NCBI RefSeq assembly: GCF_013035425.1 | Contig: NZ_WQHX01000007.1 | Span: forward strand, 186,001-250,000 | Reading direction: 5' to 3' | Source: Ruegeria arenilitoris | Lineage (GTDB): Bacteria; Pseudomonadota; Alphaproteobacteria; Rhodobacterales; Rhodobacteraceae | DNA: 64,000 nucleotides | Shown: piece after piece, positions 11,285 through 20,021 of the stretch | Numbering within the stretch: the first letter of the stretch is position 1 | How the letters are laid out: the number at the start of each line of letters is the position of its first letter | Program-made: the position numbers and the translations under genes | The notes under the pieces: model-generated | The model's database searches: none | What the model was told of the DNA's origin: nothing | The model's input: the letters and a program-made list of their open reading frames with translations, nothing else

Positions 11285-12688
11285 ATGGATACAATTTGGC
11301 CGGAGTCGTTGCCTAGGGCAAAGGGTGCAAAATATACGCTGGTTGCCGATACAATTAGAAAAGCAATCGAAAACAAAACACTGGAGGTTGGCGCTAAACT
11401 TCCTCCGGTCCGCGAACTTGCGTATCGCTTACGAATAACACCGGGAACCGTAGCGAGAGCTTATACAATATTGACGGACGAGGGGCTGCTTCTGGCCGAG
11501 GTTGGGCGCGGTACATTCGTTGCTCCGCCGAAATCTCCGATTTTGGATGATGTTTGGTCTCGACAACTGCATTTACTGGAAGAAAAAAACGAAAATCATG
11601 TGAGCCTGTTCAGCCCGCATCTGGCAGATGTGGGGCAGGTGGCCTTGATCCGGGAGTGCCTGCAAAAAGTGGCAAAGGCCGATCCCTGGTTGTTTTTGAA
11701 CTACCCGACCCGCGACGCGTATAAACCGATGCGGCAGGTGGTAGCCGAGTGGTTGTCTGATTTGCCTCTTGGGGCATTGACCCACGACGATATTGTTTTG
11801 ACACATGGAGGACAGAATGGTCTGTGCTTAGTATTTCAGACCATCCTACAAGGGGCAAAACCAGTCGTGCTGGTTGAGGACCTGTCCTACGCCGGGTTCC
11901 GTCGGGCAGGAGAATTGATGCGCGCCGAAGTCATCGGCATCAGAATGGACAAATGGGGCGTCGATCCCGATGCCATGGATCATGTGCTCCGACAGACCCC
12001 CGCGCAGGCGGTCTGCGTTTCTCCAGAGGTGCAAAATCCTACCGGCCTGCACACTCCACTGGAACGCCGTAAAGAAATTGTCGAAGTGGCACGCCGTCAT
12101 AACGTTCAGATTGTGGAAGACGATTGCTACCGCATGGGTGAAGCACGTGAACCTAGTTTTCGCGCATTGGCGCCCGAGCGCGGATGGCACGTTTCGTCGA
12201 TTTCAAAAATACTGACGCCTGCCTTGCGTATCGGTTTCGCCATCGCCCCAAGAGAGCGCAGTGCAGATCTGAGGCGATCGGCCGAATACGGTTATTTCGG
12301 ATTAGCCCAACCTCTTGCTGAGTTGACTCGCCTGCTTTTATCAGACCCACGCACGCGCGAAGTAGCCAGTGATGTGCGCAAGAGGATGGGTGAGTATGTT
12401 CGGGTTGCCGTTAATGTTCTGGGTGGTTTTGATCTAAATTGGGCGCCAGACGTTCCTTTCCTGTGGCTCAACCTGCCAGCCGGATGGCGTTCTGCTGCAT
12501 TTAGCAGAGCGGCAGAAAGAGAGGGTATTCAGTTGCGTTCGGCCGATGAATTCGCGCTTCGAGATGGCCGTGCCCCGAATGCAGTACGCATCGCCATCAA
12601 TGGCCATGTGTCGTTAAATCGGTTCGAAAATGCGATGGTGCGTTTGCGGACTTTGCTGGACAATCCACCGGAACAAATCAGCGTTTGA
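11285..12688 (+). CDS. MocR/PdxR-type transcriptional regulator (GntR HTH plus aminotransferase domain)
   Basis: 467 residues. An N-terminal GntR winged helix (residues about 15-85, including LPPVRELAYRLRITPGTVARAY) is fused to a fold-type I aminotransferase domain that acts as an effector sensor through PLP. The Schiff-base lysine is K308 in SSISKILTP; QNPTG and EDDCY are the expected PLP contacts. The effector is unknown: PdxR members sense PLP, others sense amino acids. The gene is divergent from DUF1127 and ends four bases before a convergent NTF2-like gene. Confidence 0.9.
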   Translation: MDTIWPESLPRAKGAKYTLVADTIRKAIENKTLEVGAKLPPVRELAYRLRITPGTVARAYTILTDEGLLLAEVGRGTFVAPPKSPILDDVWSRQLHLLEEKNENHVSLFSPHLADVGQVALIRECLQKVAKADPWLFLNYPTRDAYKPMRQVVAEWLSDLPLGALTHDDIVLTHGGQNGLCLVFQTILQGAKPVVLVEDLSYAGFRRAGELMRAEVIGIRMDKWGVDPDAMDHVLRQTPAQAVCVSPEVQNPTGLHTPLERRKEIVEVARRHNVQIVEDDCYRMGEAREPSFRALAPERGWHVSSISKILTPALRIGFAIAPRERSADLRRSAEYGYFGLAQPLAELTRLLLSDPRTREVASDVRKRMGEYVRVAVNVLGGFDLNWAPDVPFLWLNLPAGWRSAAFSRAAEREGIQLRSADEFALRDGRAPNAVRIAINGHVSLNRFENAMVRLRTLLDNPPEQISV

Positions 12689-12692
12689 CATC

Positions 12693-13058
12693 TCACGCCA
12701 AAGGATCCGGATCGCCAAAAAAACCTGCAAGATGCGCTATTTGTCCTTGCTTATTCAATTGAACAAAATCATGTCCTGAAACCATGACGCTACCGTCGGG
12801 CGCGATCATGCGCCACGTGAAATGGATGACATCGTGATGAACAGTGGGAGCACTGGTAATTTCAACACGCCCTTTCGTATCCTTAAGGACATTGCCGATG
12901 TGCTCACAGAGTTGCTGCCTGCCTCCGACATCAGCCGTGGGGTCCACATATCGTCCATTCTCGGCAAAGCAATGGTCCAACAATTGGGAACGTCTTTCGG
13001 GATCGGTTTCCTGCCAGGCTGCGCCGTAAACCGTGATCGTATTATTTATGTCTTGCAT
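12693..13058 (-). CDS. NTF2-like/SnoaL-like protein
   Basis: 121 residues with the small alpha+beta cone fold of the NTF2 superfamily: N-terminal helices (ITVYGAAWQETDPERRSQLLDHCFAE), RYVDPTADVGGRQQL and a beta-sheet ending in AHLAGFFGDP. Members bind small ligands or act as isomerases or cyclases; no specific activity can be assigned. AGGAG lies eight bases before the ATG. It is monocistronic and convergent with the MocR gene. Confidence 0.75.
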   Translation of the reverse strand: MQDINNTITVYGAAWQETDPERRSQLLDHCFAENGRYVDPTADVGGRQQLCEHIGNVLKDTKGRVEITSAPTVHHDVIHFTWRMIAPDGSVMVSGHDFVQLNKQGQIAHLAGFFGDPDPLA

Positions 13059-13201
13059 CGAAAGCTCCTAAATCCATTGGATGAATTAATAAGGAGATTA
13101 GCAGCCCTCGCGTGAATGCAACAACATCCCAAAACTTGGGGTATAATAATACCTATTTTTTATCCATTTGTTATTAAACAATAAAATGACAACAACAGCG
13201 C

Positions 13202-13230
13202 TTGACGTGAAATTCCACTCGATCTAAACA
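13202..13230 (+). promoter_or_regulatory. Promoter of rplM-rpsI
   Basis: TTGACG (13202-13207), a 17-base spacer and TAAACA (13225-13230). Transcription from about 13237 would give a leader of about 60 bases that contains the hairpin at 13247-13270. Confidence 0.6.
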
Positions 13231-13246
13231 CCCTTCATCGAATTTG

Positions 13247-13270
13247 GACCGGTCTGCGATCAGGCCGGTC
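13247..13270 (+). promoter_or_regulatory. Leader hairpin before rplM
   Basis: GACCGGTCTG pairs along ten positions with CAGGCCGGTC (one G-T pair) around a CGAT loop, followed by TTTC. The stem ends 27 bases before the rplM ATG. It could be a weak attenuator or the binding site for L13 feedback control; both are inference. Confidence 0.5.
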
Positions 13271-13297
13271 TTTCACATCAAACAGGATTGTCCTGAC

Positions 13298-13756
13298 ATG
13301 AAAACCTTTTCTGCAACTCCTGCAGACATCGACAAGAAATGGATTCTGATCGACGCAGAAGGCGTCGTTCTGGGTCGCCTTGCCTCGATTGTCGCCATGC
13401 GTCTGCGTGGCAAGCACAAAGCTTCGTTCACACCGAATATGGATATGGGCGACAACGTCATCGTTATCAACGCTGATAAAATTCAAATGACCGGAAAGAA
13501 GCGCGACGAAAACTTCTATTGGCACACTGGCCATCCGGGCGGCATCAAATCGCGCACCAAACAGGAAATTCTTGAAGGTGCGCACCCCGAACGCGTTGTA
13601 ACTCAGGCAGTAAAGCGCATGCTGCCCGGTAACCGCCTGGCACGCCAGCAGATGACGAACTTGCGTGTCTATGCTGGTGCCGAGCATCCTCATGAGGCGC
13701 AATCGCCCGAAGTTCTGGACGTTAAGTCCATGAACAAGAAAAACACCCGGAGCTAA
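13298..13756 (+). CDS. rplM: 50S ribosomal protein L13
   Basis: Early-assembly large-subunit protein. 152 residues from the ATG at 13298; the ORF extends upstream, but the extra residues fall in the leader hairpin. Typical blocks are [44 protein letters not shown]-like [10 protein letters not shown] and the [20 protein letters not shown] segment. Six bases separate it from rpsI, the standard L13-S9 operon. Confidence 0.97.
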   Translation: MKTFSATPADIDKKWILIDAEGVVLGRLASIVAMRLRGKHKASFTPNMDMGDNVIVINADKIQMTGKKRDENFYWHTGHPGGIKSRTKQEILEGAHPERVVTQAVKRMLPGNRLARQQMTNLRVYAGAEHPHEAQSPEVLDVKSMNKKNTRS

Positions 13757-13762
13757 TGACCG

Positions 13763-14248
13763 ATGGCTGATCAGATCAATACTCTAGAAGAGCTGAGCGC
13801 CGTCGCAGGCGTTGAAACTGTGGCTGAAGAAACTGTCGCACGCGAACCAGTGCGTGACGAACTGGGCCGCTCATACGCAACGGGCAAGCGCAAAGACGCT
13901 GTTGCCCGCGTTTGGATCAAGCCGGGTTCCGGCAAAGTCACTGTAAATGGTAAAGATCAGGACAAGTACTTCGCTCGTCCGGTTCTGCAACTCATCCTGC
14001 GCCAGCCATTTCAGGTTGCCGGCGTTGAAGGTGAATTCGATGTTGTCGCAACCGTCAAAGGCGGTGGGCTGACAGGCCAGGCTGGCGCTGTTAAGCACGG
14101 CATCTCAAAAGCCCTGCAGCTCTATGATCCGAACCTGCGCGGCGCTCTGAAGGCCGCTGGGTTTCTTACACGCGACAGTCGCGTTGTTGAGCGTAAAAAA
14201 TATGGTAAGCGCAAGGCGCGTCGTTCGTTCCAGTTTTCCAAGCGCTAA
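13763..14248 (+). CDS. rpsI: 30S ribosomal protein S9
   Basis: Small-subunit protein whose C-terminal tail reaches the P-site tRNA. 161 residues. The conserved core begins at [17 protein letters not shown] and ends in the basic tail [14 protein letters not shown]. An acidic N-terminal extension of about 30 residues precedes the core, as is common in alphaproteobacteria. GGAG from the end of rplM serves as ribosome binding site. Confidence 0.97.
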   Translation: MADQINTLEELSAVAGVETVAEETVAREPVRDELGRSYATGKRKDAVARVWIKPGSGKVTVNGKDQDKYFARPVLQLILRQPFQVAGVEGEFDVVATVKGGGLTGQAGAVKHGISKALQLYDPNLRGALKAAGFLTRDSRVVERKKYGKRKARRSFQFSKR

Positions 14249-14273
14249 TTCGCTACGGACTACAAAAAAGTTT

Positions 14274-14304
14274 AAAGGGCTCGCTGCGCGAGCCCTTTTC
14301 TTTT
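14274..14304 (+). terminator. Bidirectional Rho-independent terminator
   Basis: GGGCTCGC (14277-14284) pairs with GCGAGCCC (14288-14295) around a TGC loop; TTTTCTTTTG follows on the plus strand. On the minus strand the stem is followed by TTTAAACTTTTTT, so it can also end the convergent ABC transporter operon whose last gene stops at 14311. Confidence 0.9.
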
Positions 14305-14310
14305 GTTTGA

Positions 14311-15471
14311 CTATTCTTCGTAAACCAGATTCCACGCCCCACCTTCGACCACGTTGACAAATACAGTATCGGCACCTTGGTGATCATCCGGCCCGTAAGT
14401 TATATGATTCCCGACTAATTCATCATTGTAATCAAGCGCTTCCATGGCAGCAATAAAGCTATCATGGGTCAAATCTGGACCGGCTGCCTCTAACGCCATG
14501 ACCATCATTTCAGCAGCGGAATAACCCAGCATCGAAAAGCCAACCGGATCTTCCCCGGTAGCTGCTTTATACTCGGCGATAAAAGCCGCAGGGGCGGGCT
14601 CATCGGCTCGCGCCCAAAGATCCAGCCACGATGCAGCTGCATAGAAACCATCAGTAACACCACCAGGAACCTGAGCGACGACAGTCAGAAAGCTTGCTGA
14701 AGTGCCAAGGAACTTCATATCGTTAAGTCCCATTTTCTTTGCCGTTCCAACCACGGTGATCGCTTGGCGGACGCCAAGGGCGATAGTCACGATGTCGCAA
14801 CCTTCGTCCTTTAACTTGCTCAGCGAGCCGACAAAATCCGTTTCGTCAGGTTTATGGGTCGTTTCAGTTCCAAACTTAATCCCGGCTTCTTCCGCTCCCG
14901 CCTTACTACCTTCGAGAATTTCCTGACCGAAATCTGTGGGCAGGTACATCGTGCAAACGGTTTGAGACCCGAACTCGTTGGCCAAGTATTTCACGCCGAT
15001 CCGGCTTTGGTCAAAATAGGTAGAGAAAGAAGTGAACTTGTTGTCCATTGGCTCCTGCAGCATTTGCCGGGCCGCGGTAAGGGGCGCTACATTTGGAATA
15101 CTCTTTGGGTCCAATAGCTTAAAGCCTGCAACATTCATTGGTGTACCCAAAGATTGGAGCATTGCGAAAACCTTATCTCGGTTCAACAGCTTGTTGTAAC
15201 CTTGCATCGCCCGAGGCATTTGGTACCCGTTATCTTCGACCACGTAACGGATTTTTCGACCATGAACGCCACCTTCGGCGTTGACGCGATCAAAAACCAC
15301 GTTCGCGCCTTTGGTTGCTGGCACACCAACCGCAGCAAAAATCCCGCTAAGGTCGCTTACAGAGCCGATGACAATCTCGTCATCTGTTACACCCTGAGTT
15401 TCCGCCCATATTGATGTAGTGGAAACTGCCAAAGTGGCGGCTGTCGCCAAACCTTTCGTCAAGTTTCTCAT
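14311..15471 (-). CDS. Branched-chain-type ABC transporter substrate-binding protein
   Basis: 386-residue periplasmic type 1 binding protein (Peripla_BP_6 class). The first 23 residues form a signal peptide (ATLAVSTTSIWAE), then the usual start IVIGSVSDLSGIFAAVGVPATKGANV and two alpha/beta lobes. It is the last gene of a leftward operon whose permease and ATPase genes lie upstream. Family members bind amino acids, urea, aromatic acids or other carboxylates; the neighbouring acyl-CoA ligase argues for an organic acid. It ends in a terminator shared with rpsI. Confidence 0.9.
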   Translation of the reverse strand: MRNLTKGLATAATLAVSTTSIWAETQGVTDDEIVIGSVSDLSGIFAAVGVPATKGANVVFDRVNAEGGVHGRKIRYVVEDNGYQMPRAMQGYNKLLNRDKVFAMLQSLGTPMNVAGFKLLDPKSIPNVAPLTAARQMLQEPMDNKFTSFSTYFDQSRIGVKYLANEFGSQTVCTMYLPTDFGQEILEGSKAGAEEAGIKFGTETTHKPDETDFVGSLSKLKDEGCDIVTIALGVRQAITVVGTAKKMGLNDMKFLGTSASFLTVVAQVPGGVTDGFYAAASWLDLWARADEPAPAAFIAEYKAATGEDPVGFSMLGYSAAEMMVMALEAAGPDLTHDSFIAAMEALDYNDELVGNHITYGPDDHQGADTVFVNVVEGGAWNLVYEE

Positions 15472-15496
15472 GTCTCTCCTCCCTTTGAACCTCTAT

Positions 15497-17392
15497 CTAA
15501 TTGTACATGTCATCAATGAGATGTGAGTGTTTCTTTTCTACCAGTCCCCGCTTTAGTTTCATGGTGGCCGTCAGTTCGTCATCTTCGGCGGTTAACAAGA
15601 CGTCAATCAGCCGAAAGTCTTTTATTTGTTCGACGCGGGCAAATTTTTCGTTCGTCGCAGCGACTTCTGCTTCAATCAGTTTTTTTATCTCTTGCGCAGC
15701 GCACAAAGAGGCAAAGTTGGAAAAAGGAACCTTATGATCCTGCGCGAATTTTTCGACATGTTCCTGATCAATCATGATCAGTGCGGTCAGAAATTTGCGA
15801 CCATCGCCAATGACGACAGCATCCGAAATGTAGAGACTGAATTTCAATCGACTTTCGATCTCGGCAGGAGTGATGTTTTTGCCGCCAGCCGTGATGATAA
15901 TATCCTTAGATCGCCCGGTTATCGTGACAAAGCCGTCATTGTCCATCTTCCCCAAGTCACCTGTGCGCAACCATCCATCCGCTGTGAATGTCTCGGCTGT
16001 CTTTGCATTGTTTCTCCAATAACCCTGGAAAACATTCAGGCCCTTGATTTGAATTTCGCCATCTTCGGCAATCCGAATATCGCTACCAGCAACGGCTTTA
16101 CCGATGGTGCCCGGTTTGTTGGCTTCAAGTGTGTTTAGCGTCGCGATCCCGGACGTTTCCGTCATTCCGAAACCTTCAATCAAAGGGACACCGATGGCCC
16201 AGTACCATTTCAGCAATTCGGGGGAAATCGGCGCCGCGCCCGAGCCACCGCGACGTAATCTGTCCATTCCTAACATTCGTCGCAAGTTTCGCAGAACAAG
16301 CTGATCCCAGATCCAAAATCGCACTGCAACGTAGATCGGTATCGGATTGTTTTTCATGCTGTATTCCGCCCGGTCCATCCCTACCTTCAAGGCCATTTCA
16401 AAGGCTATACGCCCAGTTACCGAGGCCTCTTGCTTCATTACTTGAACCTGAGAATAAATCTTTTCCCAAACCCGCGGAACAGCCGTAAAGGTCGCCGGAG
16501 AAACCTCTTGGAGGTTGGCAAAAACGGTTTCTGGACTTTCCGCAAAATTTACTGTGGATCGCGCCGCTAACGGAAAATAGATCGAAACGTCACGTTCAAG
16601 AATGTGACACAGGGGCAGAAAACAAAGCTGCTCATCCGAAGCCAGCGTAGGCAGTGAGTGCGCACCCGCCTCGATTGCAGCCAAGATGTTTTCGTTACTC
16701 AACATCGCGCCCTTAGGTTGGCCCGTGGTGCCGGAAGTATAAACAAGGATCGCCGTGTCTTGCGGCGTCGTTTTTTGGATCTCAGACTCGAACCATCCGT
16801 TCTCATGAACTTCGACCTGTTTACCAATTGCGTACAGGTCCTGAATCATTAGGCACTTTGGATTATCCAGATCGTGCAAGCCTTCTTCTTCTAGGATTAT
16901 CACCTTCAACAGGCCAGGGACTTCGTTTTCGATCTCAAAGAACTTGTCTAGCTGCTCCTCGTTTTCAACGATCAAAAACCGGCTGTCGCTGTCGGAGATC
17001 AAATATTGAAGCTGACTGGCAGAGTCCGTTGTGTAAACACCCGCGGCAATGCCGCCAACGCACTGTATGCCCATATCGAACCACGCCCATTCCTTGCGGT
17101 CCTCAGACAAAATTGAAACGACTTCGCCGCGCTTCAATCCTAATTCTCGCAAGGCGAGACCGATCCACTTTGCATGTTTCCAGTAGTCAGACCACGAATA
17201 GGACTTCCAAATACCCAGATCTTTTTCCCGATGGGCTGTTCGGTCACTTAGCTCAGTGCAGCGTTTGTGAAACAGCTCGCCAACCGTTACGCATCCATCA
17301 ACGCGTAACGGGCGTTGACCGGGTGTTGCGTTGAAACTAACCCCATTGATAATTTTCTGAGCGGGCAGGGTGCTGGCATTCATCTGGTTCAT
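15497..17392 (-). CDS. Long-chain acyl-CoA synthetase (AMP-forming)
   Basis: Activates a carboxylic acid to its CoA thioester with ATP. About 631 residues. The AMP-binding loop is ILVYTSGTTGQPKGAM; later motifs are EGFGMTETSG, the hinge WLRTGDLGKMDNDGF and GGKNITPAEIES before the C-terminal lid. It resembles the bubblegum/FadD15-like long-chain class. The ATG at 17392 overlaps the stop of the upstream ATPase as ATGA; a second ATG at 17383 has better spacing from GGAG. The gene sits inside an ABC importer operon, between ATPase and binding protein, which suggests activation of the imported acid. Confidence 0.9.
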   Translation of the reverse strand: MNQMNASTLPAQKIINGVSFNATPGQRPLRVDGCVTVGELFHKRCTELSDRTAHREKDLGIWKSYSWSDYWKHAKWIGLALRELGLKRGEVVSILSEDRKEWAWFDMGIQCVGGIAAGVYTTDSASQLQYLISDSDSRFLIVENEEQLDKFFEIENEVPGLLKVIILEEEGLHDLDNPKCLMIQDLYAIGKQVEVHENGWFESEIQKTTPQDTAILVYTSGTTGQPKGAMLSNENILAAIEAGAHSLPTLASDEQLCFLPLCHILERDVSIYFPLAARSTVNFAESPETVFANLQEVSPATFTAVPRVWEKIYSQVQVMKQEASVTGRIAFEMALKVGMDRAEYSMKNNPIPIYVAVRFWIWDQLVLRNLRRMLGMDRLRRGGSGAAPISPELLKWYWAIGVPLIEGFGMTETSGIATLNTLEANKPGTIGKAVAGSDIRIAEDGEIQIKGLNVFQGYWRNNAKTAETFTADGWLRTGDLGKMDNDGFVTITGRSKDIIITAGGKNITPAEIESRLKFSLYISDAVVIGDGRKFLTALIMIDQEHVEKFAQDHKVPFSNFASLCAAQEIKKLIEAEVAATNEKFARVEQIKDFRLIDVLLTAEDDELTATMKLKRGLVEKKHSHLIDDMYN

Positions 17393-18162
17393 CTCCAGGT
17401 CTTTTTCCGCTTCCAACGGCGATTTTCGCGAGCACCTTCTTCTTGAACGCCCAGATAAAAATTCTGGATGTCTTCGGATTTCATCAAATCCTCTGCTGAA
17501 CCATCCATGACGATCCGCCCAAGTTCCATCACGTACCCATGATGGGCCAATTCCAACGCCGCGTTGGCATTCTGCTCGACAAGCACCATGGTCATTTTTT
17601 GCTCGTCGTTTAGTCTCCGCAAAATGCCGAAAATCTCCTGCACGAGTATTGGCGACAATCCCAGTGAAGGTTCGTCCAACAACATGATTTTAGGGCTAGC
17701 CATCAAACCGCGACCGATTGCCAGCATTTGTTGTTGGCCACCTGACAGTGTACCTGCCTCTTGCTGCCTGCGCGCTTTTAGAACTGGAAAGTAGTGAAAA
17801 ACCAGTTCCCGATCCCTTTCGATTAGGGACTTATCGGATATTGTATATGCACCTAGAGTGAGGTTTTCATCCACTGTCATCAAGGGAAAAACCTCGCGTC
17901 CTTCGGGAACGTGGACGATGCCCCTTTGCACCACTTCGTGTGGTTCCAATCCCTGAATATCCTTGCCGTTCAGATTGATACGGCCCTTTTCTGGGTCCAT
18001 AACCCCCGAAACGGTTTTCATTAAAGTAGTTTTTCCAGCGCCGTTGGCACCAAGGATCGAGACAATCTGACCTTCCAGAACATCAAGGGAAACGCCTCGG
18101 ATCGCTTGGATTGGGCCATAAAAACTTTCAATGTTTCGGATCATAAGGATTGGGTCGTTCAT
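17389..18162 (-). CDS. ABC transporter ATP-binding protein, LivF type
   Basis: 257-residue ATPase energising the importer. Walker A GANGAGKTT, signature LSGGQQQML, Walker B IMLLDEPSLGLSP and the switch His in VLVEQNANAA-type sequence are all present. The C-terminus has a basic tail of about 20 residues (ending RRWKRKKTWR) not usual in LivF. The start overlaps the stop of the LivG-type gene by four bases. Confidence 0.92.
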   Translation of the reverse strand: MNDPILMIRNIESFYGPIQAIRGVSLDVLEGQIVSILGANGAGKTTLMKTVSGVMDPEKGRINLNGKDIQGLEPHEVVQRGIVHVPEGREVFPLMTVDENLTLGAYTISDKSLIERDRELVFHYFPVLKARRQQEAGTLSGGQQQMLAIGRGLMASPKIMLLDEPSLGLSPILVQEIFGILRRLNDEQKMTMVLVEQNANAALELAHHGYVMELGRIVMDGSAEDLMKSEDIQNFYLGVQEEGARENRRWKRKKTWR

Positions 18163-18923
18163 GAGGCTTTCCCAAGATACGCTTCAATCACAGCCGGATG
18201 GGATTGCACATGTTCTGGCGGACCAAGCGCCAATTTTGCGCCGTCAGCCATCGCTAAAACTCGGTCCGAAACACCTGAAACGAGCCCCATGTCGTGCTCT
18301 ACCATCAACACAGTGATACCCATCTGCTTGCGGATATCATCGATCCACCAGCGCATGTCCGTAGTTTCTTCGACCGACAAACCCGAGGCAGGCTCATCCA
18401 ACAGCAGAAGTTTGGGGTCTGTTGCCAAGGCTCGGGCAACCTCTACAACCTTCCTAACGCCATAAGGTAATCCCGAAATCATTTTGTCGCGAAACGCCTG
18501 GAGGTCGAGAAAGTCAATTATTTCTTCGACTTTTTCACGGTTCTTAATCTCTTGCTGCCTTACGGAAGGTAGGAAAAGGATTTCTGAAACCAAGTTCGTT
18601 CGGCGGTGCCGATGGCGCCCGACCAATAGATTCTGTAACACGGTCGCGTGCTCAAAAAGTTCGATATTCTGGAAAGTCCTTGCCACTCCGTACGATGCGA
18701 CACCAGACGGTTTCACCCGCAACAAATCATGCCCATCAAACCGGATTGACCCAGCGAATGGATCATAGAACCGCGATATAAGGTTAAAGACTGTGGATTT
18801 ACCCGCGCCATTAGGCCCCACAATGGCAAAAACTTCTCCTTCTTCGACTTCGAAAGACAAATTGTCGACGGCCGTGAGACCCCCGAATTTCAGTGTGACA
18901 CTTTCAAATTCTAGCAAACTCAC
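18159..18923 (-). CDS. ABC transporter ATP-binding protein, LivG type
   Basis: 254-residue ATPase partner. Walker A GPNGAGKST, the Q-loop RTFQNIELFEHATV, signature-like ISGLPYGVRKVVE (less canonical than LSGGQ, as in many LivG proteins), Walker B LLLLDEPASGL, and H-loop VEHDMGLV. I place the start at the GTG at 18923: it overlaps the permease stop as GTGA and has GGAG eight bases upstream. The longer in-frame ATG at 19019 would overlap the permease by 100 bases with non-family sequence. Confidence 0.9.
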   Translation of the reverse strand: MSLLEFESVTLKFGGLTAVDNLSFEVEEGEVFAIVGPNGAGKSTVFNLISRFYDPFAGSIRFDGHDLLRVKPSGVASYGVARTFQNIELFEHATVLQNLLVGRHRHRRTNLVSEILFLPSVRQQEIKNREKVEEIIDFLDLQAFRDKMISGLPYGVRKVVEVARALATDPKLLLLDEPASGLSVEETTDMRWWIDDIRKQMGITVLMVEHDMGLVSGVSDRVLAMADGAKLALGPPEHVQSHPAVIEAYLGKAS

Positions 18924-20017
18924 CTTAGGCGCTCCGTCTTGAGATACGACTTCTGGCGTTTGAACATCTCCTTTCTGTAAAATGGAAATAACTCGAACCA
19001 AGTTCGAATTTTCAACCAACGACCGTACATGCCCAAGGGTTCGAAAAGGATGAAGGCGATCAAGATCATGCCAAAGATTCCAAATTCAAGCCCGGGAATG
19101 GCTACGGCATTGCCGCCAAATATCGCGCCGACATATTCCTTTGAGATGGAAAGAAATTGCGGCAAGAAGCCAACCACAATGGCACCAAGAAACGCTCCAT
19201 GGATTGAACCTAATCCTCCAATCACAATCATCATCAGCAGTTGGATCGAAATCAGAACGCTGAACGTTTCGTTGTTGAAAGCTCCGGCATAGAGACCCAT
19301 CAATGCTCCGGCCCAACCCGTTACAGAACAGGACAAAGCGAACGAAATCATCTTGGTCCGCGCAATGTCCACGCCCATTGCCTGAGCGGAAACTTCTGAA
19401 TCTCGAACGGCGATAAAACTGCGGCCTAACGGCGCCCTTAACAAATTGATATACCCTATTGTAACCAATAACGTAACACCGAGTACCAGCCAGAAGAACT
19501 CAACTGGCGTAGCCCATCGATCCACCAGTTTGCCGAATATCTCGACGCCTCCGACAAATTTACCGGTAACGCCGCCGGTGATCGGCTCAGCCAGCACAAT
19601 GATGTCGTCCATCAATATTGAGAGAGCCAACGTGAAAATCGCCAGATAAATACCATGCAGCCGCAGAGCAGGGATTGCGACGGTAACACCAGCTATTCCC
19701 GTCAAAATACCAGATAAAGGAAAAGCCAGCAGAAAAGGAACGCCAGCTTCGATCAGAGCCACGTTTGCATAACAGCCGAATGCCAGAAAAGCCGCGTGCC
19801 CAAGGCTCACCTGACCTGTATGGCCAGTCAAAATCATCAAACCCAGGCCGGCAATTGCCCAAATCAGAACATTGGTCAACTCGCCCAGAAAGAAATCATC
19901 CAGCAACCATGGGGCAGAAAAAACCAAAGCCAGAAGAAAAAGATAGAGGCTTAGTTGATATCCATCTTTCCAAGGGCGAATGTCCTGAATGTAATTTGTT
20001 TTGAATACAAATCTCAT
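18920..20017 (-). CDS. Branched-chain-type ABC transporter permease, LivM type
   Basis: 365-residue inner-membrane permease with about eight to ten hydrophobic segments. The LivM signature region GLMILTGHTGQVSLGHAAFLAFG is intact, as is the cytoplasmic coupling loop SFIAVRDSEVSAQAMGVD. A hydrophilic C-terminal tail of about 30 residues follows the last segment. Four bases separate it from the LivH-type gene upstream. Confidence 0.93.
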   Translation of the reverse strand: MRFVFKTNYIQDIRPWKDGYQLSLYLFLLALVFSAPWLLDDFFLGELTNVLIWAIAGLGLMILTGHTGQVSLGHAAFLAFGCYANVALIEAGVPFLLAFPLSGILTGIAGVTVAIPALRLHGIYLAIFTLALSILMDDIIVLAEPITGGVTGKFVGGVEIFGKLVDRWATPVEFFWLVLGVTLLVTIGYINLLRAPLGRSFIAVRDSEVSAQAMGVDIARTKMISFALSCSVTGWAGALMGLYAGAFNNETFSVLISIQLLMMIVIGGLGSIHGAFLGAIVVGFLPQFLSISKEYVGAIFGGNAVAIPGLEFGIFGMILIAFILFEPLGMYGRWLKIRTWFELFPFYRKEMFKRQKSYLKTERLR

Positions 20018-20021
20018 GCAG

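Noticed and set aside
13078..13180. Short ORF of about 21 codons and GGTAT/ATACC palindrome in the AT-rich gap before rplM
   Set aside because: Ribosome site badly spaced; AT-rich sequence makes such palindromes common.
18924..19019. 32-residue N-terminal extension of the LivG-type ATPase
   Set aside because: It lies in the permease coding region; the GTG at 18923 has the proper ribosome site and overlap.
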